Shown here: piece by piece, positions 1-9,316 of the stretch | Layout: every line of letters starts with the position of its first letter | Position numbering within the stretch: the first letter of the stretch is position 1 | From: Pseudomonadota bacterium | GTDB lineage: Bacteria; Pseudomonadota; Gammaproteobacteria; Legionellales; Legionellaceae | Length of the DNA stretch: 36,010 bases | Assembly (NCBI GenBank): GCA_021849905.1 | Contig: JAJZSG010000003.1 | Coordinates: 1-36,010, forward strand | Direction of reading: 5' to 3' | Translations under genes and position numbers: made by a program | Notes under the pieces: generated by a model | Told to the model about the DNA's origin: nothing | Database searches by the model: none | The model's input: the letters and a program-made list of their open reading frames with translations, nothing else

Positions 1-106
1 TGGTGCCTGAGTTGAAGACCATCGCGCACAAGGATGTGCGCGATGATCGCAGGAGCGGGTTCGTCTGAAACCAGGTAGCATAAGAATTTTTTAATGGGAC
101 ACCCCT
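1..106. mobile_element. Truncated copy of a 132-bp MITE (left 26 bp outside window)
   Basis: All 106 bases are identical to the reverse complement of the element at 21609-21740; only the first 26 bases of the left terminal repeat are missing because the window starts there. The right end carries the terminal inverted repeat ending GGGACACCCCT (last base 106). A perfect hairpin, CATCGCGCACA / TGTGCGCGATG with a 4-base loop, occupies 20-45. No open reading frame or transposase is present, so it is a non-autonomous element. It lies just downstream of ftsZ, where lpxC often follows in related clusters. Confidence 0.85.
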
Positions 107-135
107 GACGCCATATAAAATAATTGAAATTTAAC

Positions 136-161
136 GGTAACTACTCAGGTAAGCAGTTACC
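136..161 (-). terminator. Possible transcription terminator hairpin after ftsZ
   Basis: An inverted repeat GGTAACT (136-142) / AGTTACC (155-161) with a 12-base loop lies 8 bases beyond the ftsZ stop codon. Read on the minus strand, the transcript leaves the stem into an A/T-rich stretch (GTTAAATTTCAATTATTTTA) without a clean run of U. The stem is modest, so this is a plausible but weak terminator for the dcw transcript. Confidence 0.4.
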
Positions 162-169
162 CAAAAACG

Positions 170-1342
170 TTAAGCTTCTTCTTGTCGACGCAAAAAAGCT
201 GGGATATCCAAATAATCAACATCAGGAATTGAATCACTTCCCTGCTTTGACGACGCAGGAGATAAGGCCTGTTTACGAATGACCGCCGGTCTGTCGAGCT
301 GGTTATAATCCAACGAACCATCAACACGACGCGTTTCCATTAACCGCGCTTTACCCGCAGTTTGTTGTTGAGCTTGACGTTGTCGTCCATCACCTAGTCC
401 AGTGACAATCACCGTGACTCGCAACTCATCGGTCATCAACGGATCAATAACCGTACCCACAACAACCGTCGCATCATCTGAAATAAACTCTTTAACCACA
501 TCACCAACTTCTTCAAACTCACCGATAGACATATCAGGCCCTGCGGTAATGTTGACAAGAATACCTCGTGCACCAGAAAAATTAACATCTTCAAGCAAAG
601 GTGATGCGATCGCGGCTTCCGCGGCTTGTCGAGCACGTTGCTCACCAGAAGCTGTTCCCGTTCCCATCATGGCCATACCCATTTCAGACATAACCGTGCG
701 CACGTCAGCAAAATCAACGTTAATCAATCCCGGTCGTGTAATTAAGTCTGATATCCCTTTAACAGCACCTAACAAAACGTTATTGGCCGCTTTAAACGCA
801 TTCAATAAACTGATATTTTTACCCAGCACACTGAGAAGCTTATTATTTGGAATTGTAATTAGAGAATCAACATGCTCGGCTAAACGTCGAATGCCTTCAT
901 CTGCAGCCAATGCTCGCTGCTTACCTTCAAAGGAAAAGGGTTTTGTGACAACGGATACCGTCAAAATACCCAGCTCTTTAGCAATTTGAGCAAACACAGG
1001 AGCGGCTCCCGTTCCGGTTCCACCACCCATACCTGCTGTGATAAACACCATATCTGCACCTCGCAAGACATCTTTAATGTGCTCACGATCTTCTTCGGCA
1101 GCCTCTCGACCCACATTAGGATTGGCACCGGCACCTAAGCCTTTAGTCAGCTCATCACCTAATTGAATCAGTACTTTGGCATTCGAATTCTTAAGGGCTT
1201 GTGCATCAGTGTTTGCACAGATAAATTCGACACCATCAATGTTTTCAGCCAGCATGTGCTCGACCGCATTACCGCCACCACCGCCTACACCCACAACTTT
1301 GATAACCGCATTGTCTAGCTGACTTTCCACTAATTCAAACAT
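170..1342 (-). CDS. ftsZ: Cell division protein FtsZ
   Basis: Tubulin-like GTPase that polymerises into the Z ring at midcell. The 390-residue product is of normal length. It shows the N-terminal glycine run (residues 20-24), the tubulin signature GGGTGTG at 106-112, the T7 synergy loop NVDFADV near 208-214 with the catalytic aspartates, and the conserved C-terminal peptide DYLDIPAFLRRQ at 376-387, which binds FtsA and ZipA. The start is supported by GAGGT 6 bases upstream of the ATG and by the family-typical MFE N-terminus. It is the last gene of the minus-strand dcw cluster, 45 bases after ftsA. lpxC, which often follows ftsZ, is not seen; a MITE and the window edge come next. Confidence 0.98.
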   Translation of the reverse strand: MFELVESQLDNAVIKVVGVGGGGGNAVEHMLAENIDGVEFICANTDAQALKNSNAKVLIQLGDELTKGLGAGANPNVGREAAEEDREHIKDVLRGADMVFITAGMGGGTGTGAAPVFAQIAKELGILTVSVVTKPFSFEGKQRALAADEGIRRLAEHVDSLITIPNNKLLSVLGKNISLLNAFKAANNVLLGAVKGISDLITRPGLINVDFADVRTVMSEMGMAMMGTGTASGEQRARQAAEAAIASPLLEDVNFSGARGILVNITAGPDMSIGEFEEVGDVVKEFISDDATVVVGTVIDPLMTDELRVTVIVTGLGDGRQRQAQQQTAGKARLMETRRVDGSLDYNQLDRPAVIRKQALSPASSKQGSDSIPDVDYLDIPAFLRRQEEA

Positions 1343-1387
1343 GTCATACCTCGTGTCGTATGAGAGATCACCTGTATTAAGCGATCC

Positions 1388-2623
1388 CTAAAAATTTCCA
1401 TTAAACCATTTTTTCATTCGCGTCCACATTCCTTGGGTATCGCTCAATACAGGACCATTATACCCACCTTCATACTGTTGTTGAAAGCCATGCAATAACA
1501 AGCCGACACCAGTAGCTAAAGAGGGATTAGCTGTGGCTTCGACCAATCCTGAAATTTTTTGAGCAGACCCATATCGAACGGGCATTTCAAAACACATCTC
1601 AGCCAACTCAATGCCCCCATTAACTTTGGATGCGCCCCCCGTTAGCACAATACCCGCTGCAATTAAATCTTCAAAACCACTCCGTCGAAGCTCATGACGA
1701 ACCAATAAAAACAATTCCTCATAGCGAGCAGATACCACGTCAGACAATGCTTTAGTCGATATTTTTCGACCCTGACGCTCGTTAACCGCTAATACGTCTA
1801 TCATTTGACTCGCATTTGCCAATTCAGGCATGGCACAACCATGGCTCATTTTGATCACTTCAGCCGATTTGGTTGGCGTTCGAAGTGCCATAGCTATGTC
1901 GTTGGTCACTTGATCGCCTGCAATCGGAATAACCGCCGTGTGCTGAATCGAGCCTTCAAAGAAAATGGCAATATCCGTTGTGCCCCCACCAATATCGACC
2001 AAGCAAACGCCGAGATCTTTTTCATCATCGGTAAGGACTGCATGACTTGAGGCCAGTTGCTCTAAAATAATATCACGAACCTCAAGGCCACATCGATGCA
2101 CACATTTTGCAATATTTTGTGCAGCACTCACAGAACCTGTGACAATATGCACGCGCGCTTCCAATCGCACACCCGCCATGCCAACAGGCTCACGAATACT
2201 GCCTTGATTATCGATAATAAATTCCTGAGGCAAGATATGTAAAATTTTCTGATCAGCAGGAATGACCACGGCTTTTGCCGCATCAATAACCCTGTCCACA
2301 TCAGCCTGAGAAACCTCCTTGTCACGAATTGCAACAATACCATGAGAATTAATGCTTCGAATGTGACTACCGGCAATACCCGTATAGACATTACGAATTT
2401 CACAGCCAGCCATTAATTCAGCGTCTTGTACTGCACGCTGAATCGAATTAACCGTCGCTTCAATATCAACAATCACTCCACGTTTCAATCCACGGGATGG
2501 ATGACGGCCAATTCCAATAAGCTCAATTGTTCCATCATCACGCGCTTCACCAACCAACGCCACTACCTTGGATGTTCCAATATCCAATCCTGTGATGATA
2601 TTTCTTTCTGATTTTTTAACCAT
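1388..2623 (-). CDS. ftsA: Cell division protein FtsA
   Basis: Actin-like ATPase that tethers FtsZ to the inner membrane and recruits later divisome proteins. It shows the phosphate-binding loop DIGTSK near the N-terminus, the second actin motif VDIGGGTTDIAIF in mid protein, and a C-terminal amphipathic membrane-targeting helix (MWTRMKKWFNGNF). The start chosen is the ATG at 2623, which overlaps the ftsQ stop as TAATG and gives the usual N-terminus MVKKSERNIITGLDIG (411 residues). An in-frame ATG at 2647 would add eight residues that do not resemble the family and would lie inside ftsQ. Expression is probably translationally coupled to ftsQ. Confidence 0.97.
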   Translation of the reverse strand: MVKKSERNIITGLDIGTSKVVALVGEARDDGTIELIGIGRHPSRGLKRGVIVDIEATVNSIQRAVQDAELMAGCEIRNVYTGIAGSHIRSINSHGIVAIRDKEVSQADVDRVIDAAKAVVIPADQKILHILPQEFIIDNQGSIREPVGMAGVRLEARVHIVTGSVSAAQNIAKCVHRCGLEVRDIILEQLASSHAVLTDDEKDLGVCLVDIGGGTTDIAIFFEGSIQHTAVIPIAGDQVTNDIAMALRTPTKSAEVIKMSHGCAMPELANASQMIDVLAVNERQGRKISTKALSDVVSARYEELFLLVRHELRRSGFEDLIAAGIVLTGGASKVNGGIELAEMCFEMPVRYGSAQKISGLVEATANPSLATGVGLLLHGFQQQYEGGYNGPVLSDTQGMWTRMKKWFNGNF

Positions 2624-3345
2624 TATCTTCCCGTTTGCTGTTTCCATTGCACGGCCATTCCTCGTGCATAACGTAAATCAACACTTGCTAGCTGCTCTGG
2701 CTTATCCGAAAAAACCACAGGCCAGGCCCTACAAAATCGTGTTAAACGCGTCTCTATGTCTCGCTTGCCCAATCTCAACTGTACCCCATTAGTTAACAGA
2801 AGCTCCCAAGCCTGATTATCACGCAACGCTAATGCAGCTGCATGCAAACCATATCCTGATAATAGCTTACTCAATTTTTGATAAATTTGTAAGATGTCCG
2901 TCTGTTGTTGTTTAGGACCATTTAGTCTTGGTAATGTCGTATCGATTTTTTCCTCACCAGGATTAAACAACTGCCCTTCAGCGGTCATGAGTGAATCATT
3001 CCATATAGCAACAGGAACTCTCTCTTCCAACGTAATTTTTAATGTATCCGGCCAAATTCTGTTAATCTGGACATCACTCACCCAATCCAGGGCGGTTAAG
3101 CTTAACTTTAATTTGGAAACAGGCAAAACCATAAAGCTTTCGTTGATATACGGAGACAACACCGCTTCAATCTGTTTACGTGTTATATGCTTATAACTCG
3201 CAGCAATTTTCACTGTGTTCACTGGAAATCGTTGTGAATCCGCTAAAAACAAATAAATAACACGCGCAGATAAGAGGAGCGCGCACAACACCAATACCGT
3301 TAAAAAACCTGCAAAACGAAAGCGTCCATTATCGTTCATACCCAT
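2623..3345 (-). CDS. ftsQ: Cell division protein FtsQ
   Basis: Bitopic inner-membrane divisome protein that recruits FtsB/FtsL and so links the Z ring to septal wall synthesis. The 240-residue product has a short cytoplasmic tail, one membrane helix at about residues 13-36, a POTRA domain beginning FPVNTVKI (about 41-110, ending EERVPVAIW) and a beta-rich C-terminal domain. It begins 7 bases after the ddl stop and overlaps the ftsA start by one base, in the standard ddl-ftsQ-ftsA order. No strong Shine-Dalgarno is visible. A second in-frame ATG two codons downstream (3339) is an equally good start. Confidence 0.95.
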   Translation of the reverse strand: MGMNDNGRFRFAGFLTVLVLCALLLSARVIYLFLADSQRFPVNTVKIAASYKHITRKQIEAVLSPYINESFMVLPVSKLKLSLTALDWVSDVQINRIWPDTLKITLEERVPVAIWNDSLMTAEGQLFNPGEEKIDTTLPRLNGPKQQQTDILQIYQKLSKLLSGYGLHAAALALRDNQAWELLLTNGVQLRLGKRDIETRLTRFCRAWPVVFSDKPEQLASVDLRYARGMAVQWKQQTGR

Positions 3346-3352
3346 ATACCCA

Positions 3353-4444
3353 TCAGGAGTAGTTCGTCACCATCTGTTCACGACAGCGCTGATGCATCAT
3401 TGCCAAATCAATTAAACGATTTAATAAGTCGGGATAGTCAATCCCACTTGACTGCCAAAGCTTAGGATACATGCTGATTGATGTAAATCCTGGCATTGTA
3501 TTGATTTCGTTGAAATAGATACGGCTATGCTCATCAACAAAAAAATCAACTCGCGCTAGGCCTTTGCACTTAAGCGATGTAAAAATATCACCGGCAGCTT
3601 GTTGCAAACGACGAATAACACCCTCTTCAAGTTTTGCTGGAATCTGCAGTGTTGTTTGAACACTCTCTAAGTATTTTGCTGTATAAGAATAAAATCCATC
3701 TGGATGATGCACTTCGATTTCGCCTGGAATACTCACGTGCGGCTTTTTGTTCGGTGAATTACTTTCAAGCACAGCAAGTTCAATTTCCCGACCCGCAACG
3801 TAGGCTTCCACTAGAATAGCCTTGTCAAAGCGACGTGCGTCGGAAATCGCGAAAACAAGCTCATCCATCGTGCTCACTTTATGAATACCAACACTAGACC
3901 CCATCGAACAGGGTTTCACAAACAATGGCCACCCCAATTCCGCAACCACAGTCTGACAAAACTGTTGCGTGTCTTCGTTGCTTGCATGCCAAGATAGCAG
4001 TCGATACGGCGTTGATTGAATATCGTCTGTGCATGCAATGCGTCGGGCCATATCCTTATCCATTGCAATAGCTGACGACAGCACATCACAACCGACATAA
4101 GCAACTCTTGCCAACTCCAATAAACCTTGAAGGCAACCATCTTCATACAATGGACCGTGCATCACAGGAAAAACAATATCCGCATCTACAGCCAATGCGC
4201 CATTAAGCAATAGACTGTCAAGCCTGCGAGATTGGGGCGTCATGACAGGTAAGACATCAGGAAAATGAATCAATTCCTTGTAATCATTCACATAAAAACA
4301 ACCGTCTTTGCCAATGCCAACCGGCGTAATATTAAACCGCGCAGGGTCAAGATTTGCCAGCACTGATGCGGCTGAAATAAGCGATATGTCATGCTCACCG
4401 GATTTTCCACCGTAAAGTAGCAATAGGTTAACAAGCTTCGCCAT
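3353..4444 (-). CDS. ddl: D-alanine--D-alanine ligase
   Basis: ATP-grasp enzyme joining two D-alanines to make the dipeptide that MurF adds to the muramyl tripeptide. Visible motifs are [12 protein letters not shown] at the N-terminus, HGPLYEDG, the ATP-binding [13 protein letters not shown], and the C-terminal metal-binding segment ARVDFFVD...[11 protein letters not shown]. At 363 residues it matches the longer DdlA/VanA-like size class rather than the roughly 306-residue E. coli DdlB that occupies this place in the E. coli cluster. Its ATG overlaps the murB stop (TAATG). Substrate is taken to be D-Ala-D-Ala as in the normal cell-wall pathway. Confidence 0.97.
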   Translation of the reverse strand: MAKLVNLLLLYGGKSGEHDISLISAASVLANLDPARFNITPVGIGKDGCFYVNDYKELIHFPDVLPVMTPQSRRLDSLLLNGALAVDADIVFPVMHGPLYEDGCLQGLLELARVAYVGCDVLSSAIAMDKDMARRIACTDDIQSTPYRLLSWHASNEDTQQFCQTVVAELGWPLFVKPCSMGSSVGIHKVSTMDELVFAISDARRFDKAILVEAYVAGREIELAVLESNSPNKKPHVSIPGEIEVHHPDGFYSYTAKYLESVQTTLQIPAKLEEGVIRRLQQAAGDIFTSLKCKGLARVDFFVDEHSRIYFNEINTMPGFTSISMYPKLWQSSGIDYPDLLNRLIDLAMMHQRCREQMVTNYS

Positions 4445-5355
4445 TATTCGTCTCCGATGATGTGTACTTCACGAACTAATTCAATACCAGTTTGTTCATA
4501 TACCGTTTTTTTAACATGCAAAATTAATGATTCAATATCCTCTGCACAAGCCTCGCCATCTTTGTTGATAATAAAATTAGCATGTTTTTCTGAAACAACA
4601 GCTCCACCCAAACGAAATCCTTTTAACCCACATGACTCAATTAATTGAGCTGCAAAATGATTCGGTGGATTCTTAAAGACTGAACCACAGTTATATTCGC
4701 TGGTGGGTTGGGTTGCTGCTCGATGCGCTAATAACTCTTTAATCAACTGTAAGGAGGTGTCCTTATCACCATGGGCCAGATGGTAAGTGGCGGCAACAAA
4801 CCACTCCTCTTCTAATCCGTCAACATGACGATAAGACACGTTAAATTCTTCTGGCTTTCGTCGTCTAATCTCACCTGTGCGAGTCATGGTTTCCACTTCA
4901 ACGATGGAGTGCCATGTTTCCCCATGAAAACAGCCAGCATTCATTCGCAAAGCACCACCCATGGTTCCTGGTATGCCTGCCCAAAACTCACCACCGGAGA
5001 GTTGGTTTCTCGCACAAAAGCGCGCCATTTTAGCACAAGATACACCTGCTTCAACCCGAACAAACGCCGTGTCTAATAAACGAATTTCATTAAGCATTCC
5101 CTGTGTTAAAATCACCGTGCCGGAAAAGCCTGTGTCTCTAATCAGAGAATTACTGCCTAGTCCTAACCAAATAAGGGGTTCGTTCTGAGGCAATTGTTTA
5201 AGAAACAGAGCTAAATCATCGATGCCTGCCGGTTTATATAAGGCTTTAGCAGGGCCGCCCACTCGCCAGGTAGTATAATCAGCTAAACGTTCGTTGAACA
5301 AAAGCGTCCCTTGATAAACCGTTTTATCACAGCGAACTTCATCAACCAGGTTCAT
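4444..5355 (-). CDS. murB: UDP-N-acetylenolpyruvoylglucosamine reductase MurB
   Basis: FAD/NADPH enzyme that reduces the enolpyruvyl ether to give UDP-MurNAc. It shows the FAD-binding segment [12 protein letters not shown], the core [15 protein letters not shown], and the catalytic segment GSVFKNP whose serine donates a proton; a late conserved Glu is also expected. The ATG at 5355 is chosen because AAGGAGG lies 6 bases upstream; an in-frame TTG two codons earlier falls inside that spacing. The gene overlaps murC by 14 bases and ddl by one. The length of about 303 residues fits the shorter type II class. Confidence 0.96.
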   Translation of the reverse strand: MNLVDEVRCDKTVYQGTLLFNERLADYTTWRVGGPAKALYKPAGIDDLALFLKQLPQNEPLIWLGLGSNSLIRDTGFSGTVILTQGMLNEIRLLDTAFVRVEAGVSCAKMARFCARNQLSGGEFWAGIPGTMGGALRMNAGCFHGETWHSIVEVETMTRTGEIRRRKPEEFNVSYRHVDGLEEEWFVAATYHLAHGDKDTSLQLIKELLAHRAATQPTSEYNCGSVFKNPPNHFAAQLIESCGLKGFRLGGAVVSEKHANFIINKDGEACAEDIESLILHVKKTVYEQTGIELVREVHIIGDE

Positions 5356-6775
5356 GTGCAACCTCCTTGATTGGCTGCATTAAATTAGCTGCAATTTGAC
5401 CAATATTTCCCGCACCCTGCATCAAAATCACATCACCATCAATAACACATTGATCAAGATGCTCAACCAAAACTTTCTCGGTAACCAAGGTCACCTTCGT
5501 TGAGTATTGAGCCAAAGCCTTGGCTAATGATTCGCTATTAACACCAGCAATAGCTGACTCGCCTGCCGAATAGATATCCAACAATAACAGCTCATCTGCC
5601 ATTTTCAAAACGTCAACAAACTGATTAAACAAAGCCTGAGTACGAGTATAGCGATGCGGTTGAAATACATGCACCAAGCGCTTGATTGGCCAAACGGCAC
5701 GAAACGCATCGAGCGTTGCTTTGATTTCCTGTGGATGGTGTCCATAATCATCAACAATCAATGCGCTACCTTTCGCAAAACGACGCTCACCCAACATTTG
5801 AAAACGTCGACCAACACCTTGAAAGTTAAGTAAAGCACGAACAATTGACGCATCATCAACGCCTAGCTCTGTCGCAATCGCAATTGATGCGAGCGCATTT
5901 AAAACATTATGACGCCCAGGCCATTTTAACTGAATATCAAGTGGCGCATGGGGCTTAGGCCTGTGCACCGTAAACTCACTGGATAATGCATTTTGCACCC
6001 AATTTTCAGCACGATAATTTGCATCTTGATGAAAACCATAGGTTACAGTCGGGCGTTGAATCTCCGGTAATATAGAACGAATTACATCATCCTCAAGACA
6101 AACTACAGCCAAGCCATAGAATGGTAAATGATGTAAAAACTCAACAAAGGTATCTCGTAATTTATCAAAATTACCACTGTAGGTTTCCATATGATCGGCA
6201 TCAATATTGGTGACTACTGCCATCATGGGTTTTAAAAATAAAAATGACGCATCACTTTCATCGGCTTCCACCACAAAATAAGCTGATTTTCCAAGCTGAG
6301 CATTACTCCCACTGCTGGTTAATTTTCCACCAATCACATAACTAGGATCTAATCCACCCTCTGCTAACAAGCTACTCACAAGGCTCGTGGTTGTTGTTTT
6401 ACCATGAGTTCCTGCTATAGCAATCCCATAGCGAAAACGCATGAGTTCAGCCAACATCGCAGCACGTGCAAGAACAGGAATGCGTTGCGCGCGAGCCGCA
6501 ACAATTTCAGGATTGTCAGCATGAATAGCAGTTGAACTAACAACCACGTCGGCTCCTGTTATATGCTCAGCAGCGTGACCAATCATGACTTGAATACCCA
6601 ATGAACGTAAACGCTCAACAACACGGCTTTCAGCTAAATCAGAGCCTGTGATACGATAGCCTTCATTGTGTAAGACTTCTGCAATGCCGCACATGCCAGC
6701 ACCGCCTATACCAACAAAGTGAATTTGCTCTACACGGCCCATCCTTGGCGATAAAAAGTTTCCCATGACGTTCAC
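5342..6775 (-). CDS. murC: UDP-N-acetylmuramate--L-alanine ligase MurC
   Basis: First Mur ligase: adds L-alanine to UDP-MurNAc using ATP. The sequence has the N-terminal Rossmann motif VGIGGAGMCG (21-30), the ATP-binding loop GTHGKTTTT (122-130), the central motif EADESDASF, and the DDYGHHP and FQPHRYTRT segments typical of MurC. The start is a GTG at 6775 preceded by GGGGA at 7 bases, which overlaps the end of ftsW; an ATG three codons on is a less well-spaced alternative. In related clusters murG separates ftsW and murC; here only 13 bases separate them. Confidence 0.97.
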   Translation of the reverse strand: MNVMGNFLSPRMGRVEQIHFVGIGGAGMCGIAEVLHNEGYRITGSDLAESRVVERLRSLGIQVMIGHAAEHITGADVVVSSTAIHADNPEIVAARAQRIPVLARAAMLAELMRFRYGIAIAGTHGKTTTTSLVSSLLAEGGLDPSYVIGGKLTSSGSNAQLGKSAYFVVEADESDASFLFLKPMMAVVTNIDADHMETYSGNFDKLRDTFVEFLHHLPFYGLAVVCLEDDVIRSILPEIQRPTVTYGFHQDANYRAENWVQNALSSEFTVHRPKPHAPLDIQLKWPGRHNVLNALASIAIATELGVDDASIVRALLNFQGVGRRFQMLGERRFAKGSALIVDDYGHHPQEIKATLDAFRAVWPIKRLVHVFQPHRYTRTQALFNQFVDVLKMADELLLLDIYSAGESAIAGVNSESLAKALAQYSTKVTLVTEKVLVEHLDQCVIDGDVILMQGAGNIGQIAANLMQPIKEVAHEPG

Positions 6776-6788
6776 TTAAGATTCCCCT

Positions 6789-7964
6789 TTAAGAAGCCAG
6801 CTTTCTCAATCCTAGAGATTGCCAACGATTTTCATGATCAATACGTAATAATAATGCGATCACAATACAATTCACCACAAGACTGGCACCACCGTAACTT
6901 AACAAGGGTAGCGTCAATCCCTTGGTCGGCAACAAACCCAGATTCACACCCATATTAATCGCCGCTTGCAGTCCTATCCAAAATGTTAAACCATAGGCCG
7001 TAAAGGCCGCAAACAGACGATCTTGAGAATAGGCATTAAATCCTATCATCAAGCCCCGCCAAACTAACAAACCATACAAACCAACAACAAATAAAAGACC
7101 CACCAACCCGAATTCTTCAGCTAATACTGCAAAAACAAAATCTGTATGAGCTTCAGGCAGATAAAGTAGTTTTTGTATACCTGATCCCAAACCCACACCA
7201 AACCATCCACCACGTCCAAATGCAATCAACGACTGTGTTAACTGATATCCACTGTTAAATTGGTCAGCCCAGGGGTTAAGAAAAGCCGTTAAACGTGCCA
7301 TTCGATAGGGCGAAGATACGGCAAGACAAGCTAAACAAATCACAACGACTATAAGAAGACCCAGATAATAACGAATTTTAACACCCGTTAAGAATAACAT
7401 CGCCATCACCGTACCCGTGATCACAACCGTGGCGCCAAAATCAGGTTCTAAAAGCAAAAAAAATGCGAAAATAGCCAAAACAATCATCGGCTTGATAAAC
7501 CCTGCAATACTCTGCACAATATTTTTTTGCTGTCGAACCAGATAACCCGATACGTATAAAATAATCGTCATTTTAGCTAATTCGGACACTTGTATACTGA
7601 TTATCCCGAAAGACACCCAACGTCGGCTGCCATTAACTACCCGACCAATACCCGGAATCAATACGGCAATCAATAAAAGCAGACAGATTAACAATAAAGG
7701 TATACTGCATTTTTCCAACACGCTACTATCAATGCGCATAACCACCATGGCTATTAAAAAACCGATAATAAGATAACAAATTTGACGAATCAAAAAATGA
7801 AAAGGCTGATGAAAGTATTTCGTCGAGACCATCACGGAGCTTGAAGCAACCATCATGAGCCCTATAATCACCAAACCAACAACAGCAGCAATCAACCACT
7901 TATCATATAAAGCCAATGGCTTTTGCGACCTTAATTGCCGTTGGTTCAAATTCATCACACTCAC
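6789..7964 (-). CDS. ftsW: Septal peptidoglycan polymerase FtsW (SEDS family)
   Basis: Polytopic inner-membrane glycosyltransferase that polymerises lipid II at the septum with its partner FtsI. The 391-residue protein is almost entirely hydrophobic helices. It contains the SEDS signature around SGYQLTQSLIAFGRGGWFGVGLG, followed by LPEAHTDFVFAVLAEEFGL with the functionally important Asp, and ends with a GGASLVVN segment typical of FtsW/RodA. The position between murD and murC favours FtsW over RodA. The listed start is a GTG overlapping the murD stop by 4 bases; an ATG at 7955 is a realistic alternative. The partner ftsI is not in the window. Confidence 0.95.
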   Translation of the reverse strand: MSVMNLNQRQLRSQKPLALYDKWLIAAVVGLVIIGLMMVASSSVMVSTKYFHQPFHFLIRQICYLIIGFLIAMVVMRIDSSVLEKCSIPLLLICLLLLIAVLIPGIGRVVNGSRRWVSFGIISIQVSELAKMTIILYVSGYLVRQQKNIVQSIAGFIKPMIVLAIFAFFLLLEPDFGATVVITGTVMAMLFLTGVKIRYYLGLLIVVVICLACLAVSSPYRMARLTAFLNPWADQFNSGYQLTQSLIAFGRGGWFGVGLGSGIQKLLYLPEAHTDFVFAVLAEEFGLVGLLFVVGLYGLLVWRGLMIGFNAYSQDRLFAAFTAYGLTFWIGLQAAINMGVNLGLLPTKGLTLPLLSYGGASLVVNCIVIALLLRIDHENRWQSLGLRKLAS

Positions 7965-9304
7965 AACGCGTTAACCAGGGAAGTAAAGACCTCACCACGA
8001 TGATTAAAATCACGAAACATATCAAAGCTTGCACATGAAGGCGACAACAAAACCACATCACCTTGTTCTGCTTGATGCCGTGCTACCATCACAGCCTCCT
8101 CCATAGACGAAGCTCGTAATACAGGCACAACGTGCATTAAGGCTTGCTCAATTTGATCCGCGTCTTCACCGATTAATACCACAGAACGAACATGATGACT
8201 CACAGGCACAGACAGTTCATTAAAATCAGCACCCTTACCCTGCCCTCCCGCTATCAATACTATTTTTCCTTTCGTGTGTGTTCCTATGCCGGCTATGGCA
8301 GATACTGTCGCACCAACATTGGTTCCTTTTGAATCATTAATCCAATCAACACCGTCTATAGACCGAATCAATTGACTACGATGCGGCAAGCCACCAAAAC
8401 ACGTTAAGACATTACGCATAGAAGTCATATCAATTCCGACGGCATTGGCTAACGCGCAAGCAACAAGGGCATTAAACCAATTATGTTGACCTTGTATTTT
8501 AAGCGCGTTTACAGGCAAAATCCGCTTATCACCAAAGGTCAAATAAGCATCAAAATCGCCTTTTATGATGCCCCAATCTGACGAAGAGCTATCTAATCCT
8601 ACGCTAAATAATCGCACTTCTTGGGTAAGCATGGATGCATGAGGACGTGTAAATTCATCTTCACGATTATACACAATCGCTTTAGCACAATTATAAATAC
8701 GATGTTTTGCACGAACATACGCCTCAAAATCATGATGTCTATCCAGATGATCCGGTGTTATGTTCAAAATAGTTGCGGCAGCAGGCGCTAAAGACTCGAT
8801 TAAATCTAATTGAAAACTGGATAACTCTAAAACCCACAAATCGTAATGCACACCGTCATCAAGCAAATCCAATACTGGCGTTCCAATATTTCCACCCACA
8901 GCAACCGATAAACCGGCTGATTTAGCCATTTCACCGACCAATGACGTCACCGTCGACTTACCATTTGTACCCGTTATCGCGATAACCGGCACTTGCACTT
9001 CACGGGCAAAACATTCAACGTCACCCCAAACCGGAATTCCAAGAGCTTTTGCCTCTTGAATTATCGGCTCATCAAGCGATACACCTGGACTCGTTACAAT
9101 GCAGGTGAACTGCTTAAGACGTTCTGAAGGCAAGGTGTTTGTGAAAACCTCAACGTCAGGAAATTCTGCATGAAAAGGTGCCAATCCTGCCGGTGTAAGA
9201 CGCGTATCAAACATCACAAAGGGTAGATTTCGTCGTTGCAAATAGCGCGCAATGGAATGGCCCGTTTTACCAAGACCGACGACCAAATAAAATGATGGAT
9301 GCAT
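7961..9304 (-). CDS. murD: UDP-N-acetylmuramoylalanine--D-glutamate ligase MurD
   Basis: Second Mur ligase, adding D-glutamate to UDP-MurNAc-L-Ala. Visible are the N-terminal nucleotide-binding motif VVGLGKTGHS (8-17), the ATP loop GTNGKST (112-118), the NITPDHLDRH motif, the WINDSKGTN segment, and a C-terminal GGQGKGADF. The length of 447 residues is normal. The ATG at 9304 has AAGGAC about 7 bases upstream. It lies 12 bases after mraY and overlaps ftsW, as expected for a cotranscribed dcw gene. Confidence 0.97.
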   Translation of the reverse strand: MHPSFYLVVGLGKTGHSIARYLQRRNLPFVMFDTRLTPAGLAPFHAEFPDVEVFTNTLPSERLKQFTCIVTSPGVSLDEPIIQEAKALGIPVWGDVECFAREVQVPVIAITGTNGKSTVTSLVGEMAKSAGLSVAVGGNIGTPVLDLLDDGVHYDLWVLELSSFQLDLIESLAPAAATILNITPDHLDRHHDFEAYVRAKHRIYNCAKAIVYNREDEFTRPHASMLTQEVRLFSVGLDSSSSDWGIIKGDFDAYLTFGDKRILPVNALKIQGQHNWFNALVACALANAVGIDMTSMRNVLTCFGGLPHRSQLIRSIDGVDWINDSKGTNVGATVSAIAGIGTHTKGKIVLIAGGQGKGADFNELSVPVSHHVRSVVLIGEDADQIEQALMHVVPVLRASSMEEAVMVARHQAEQGDVVLLSPSCASFDMFRDFNHRGEVFTSLVNAL

Positions 9305-9316
9305 AATTTACTGTCC

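Noticed and set aside
402-989. A 195-codon plus-strand open frame inside ftsZ
   Set aside because: It is antisense to a certain ftsZ, has no recognisable motif, and its low-complexity Ser/Thr/Ile content is what the reverse strand of a conserved gene typically gives.
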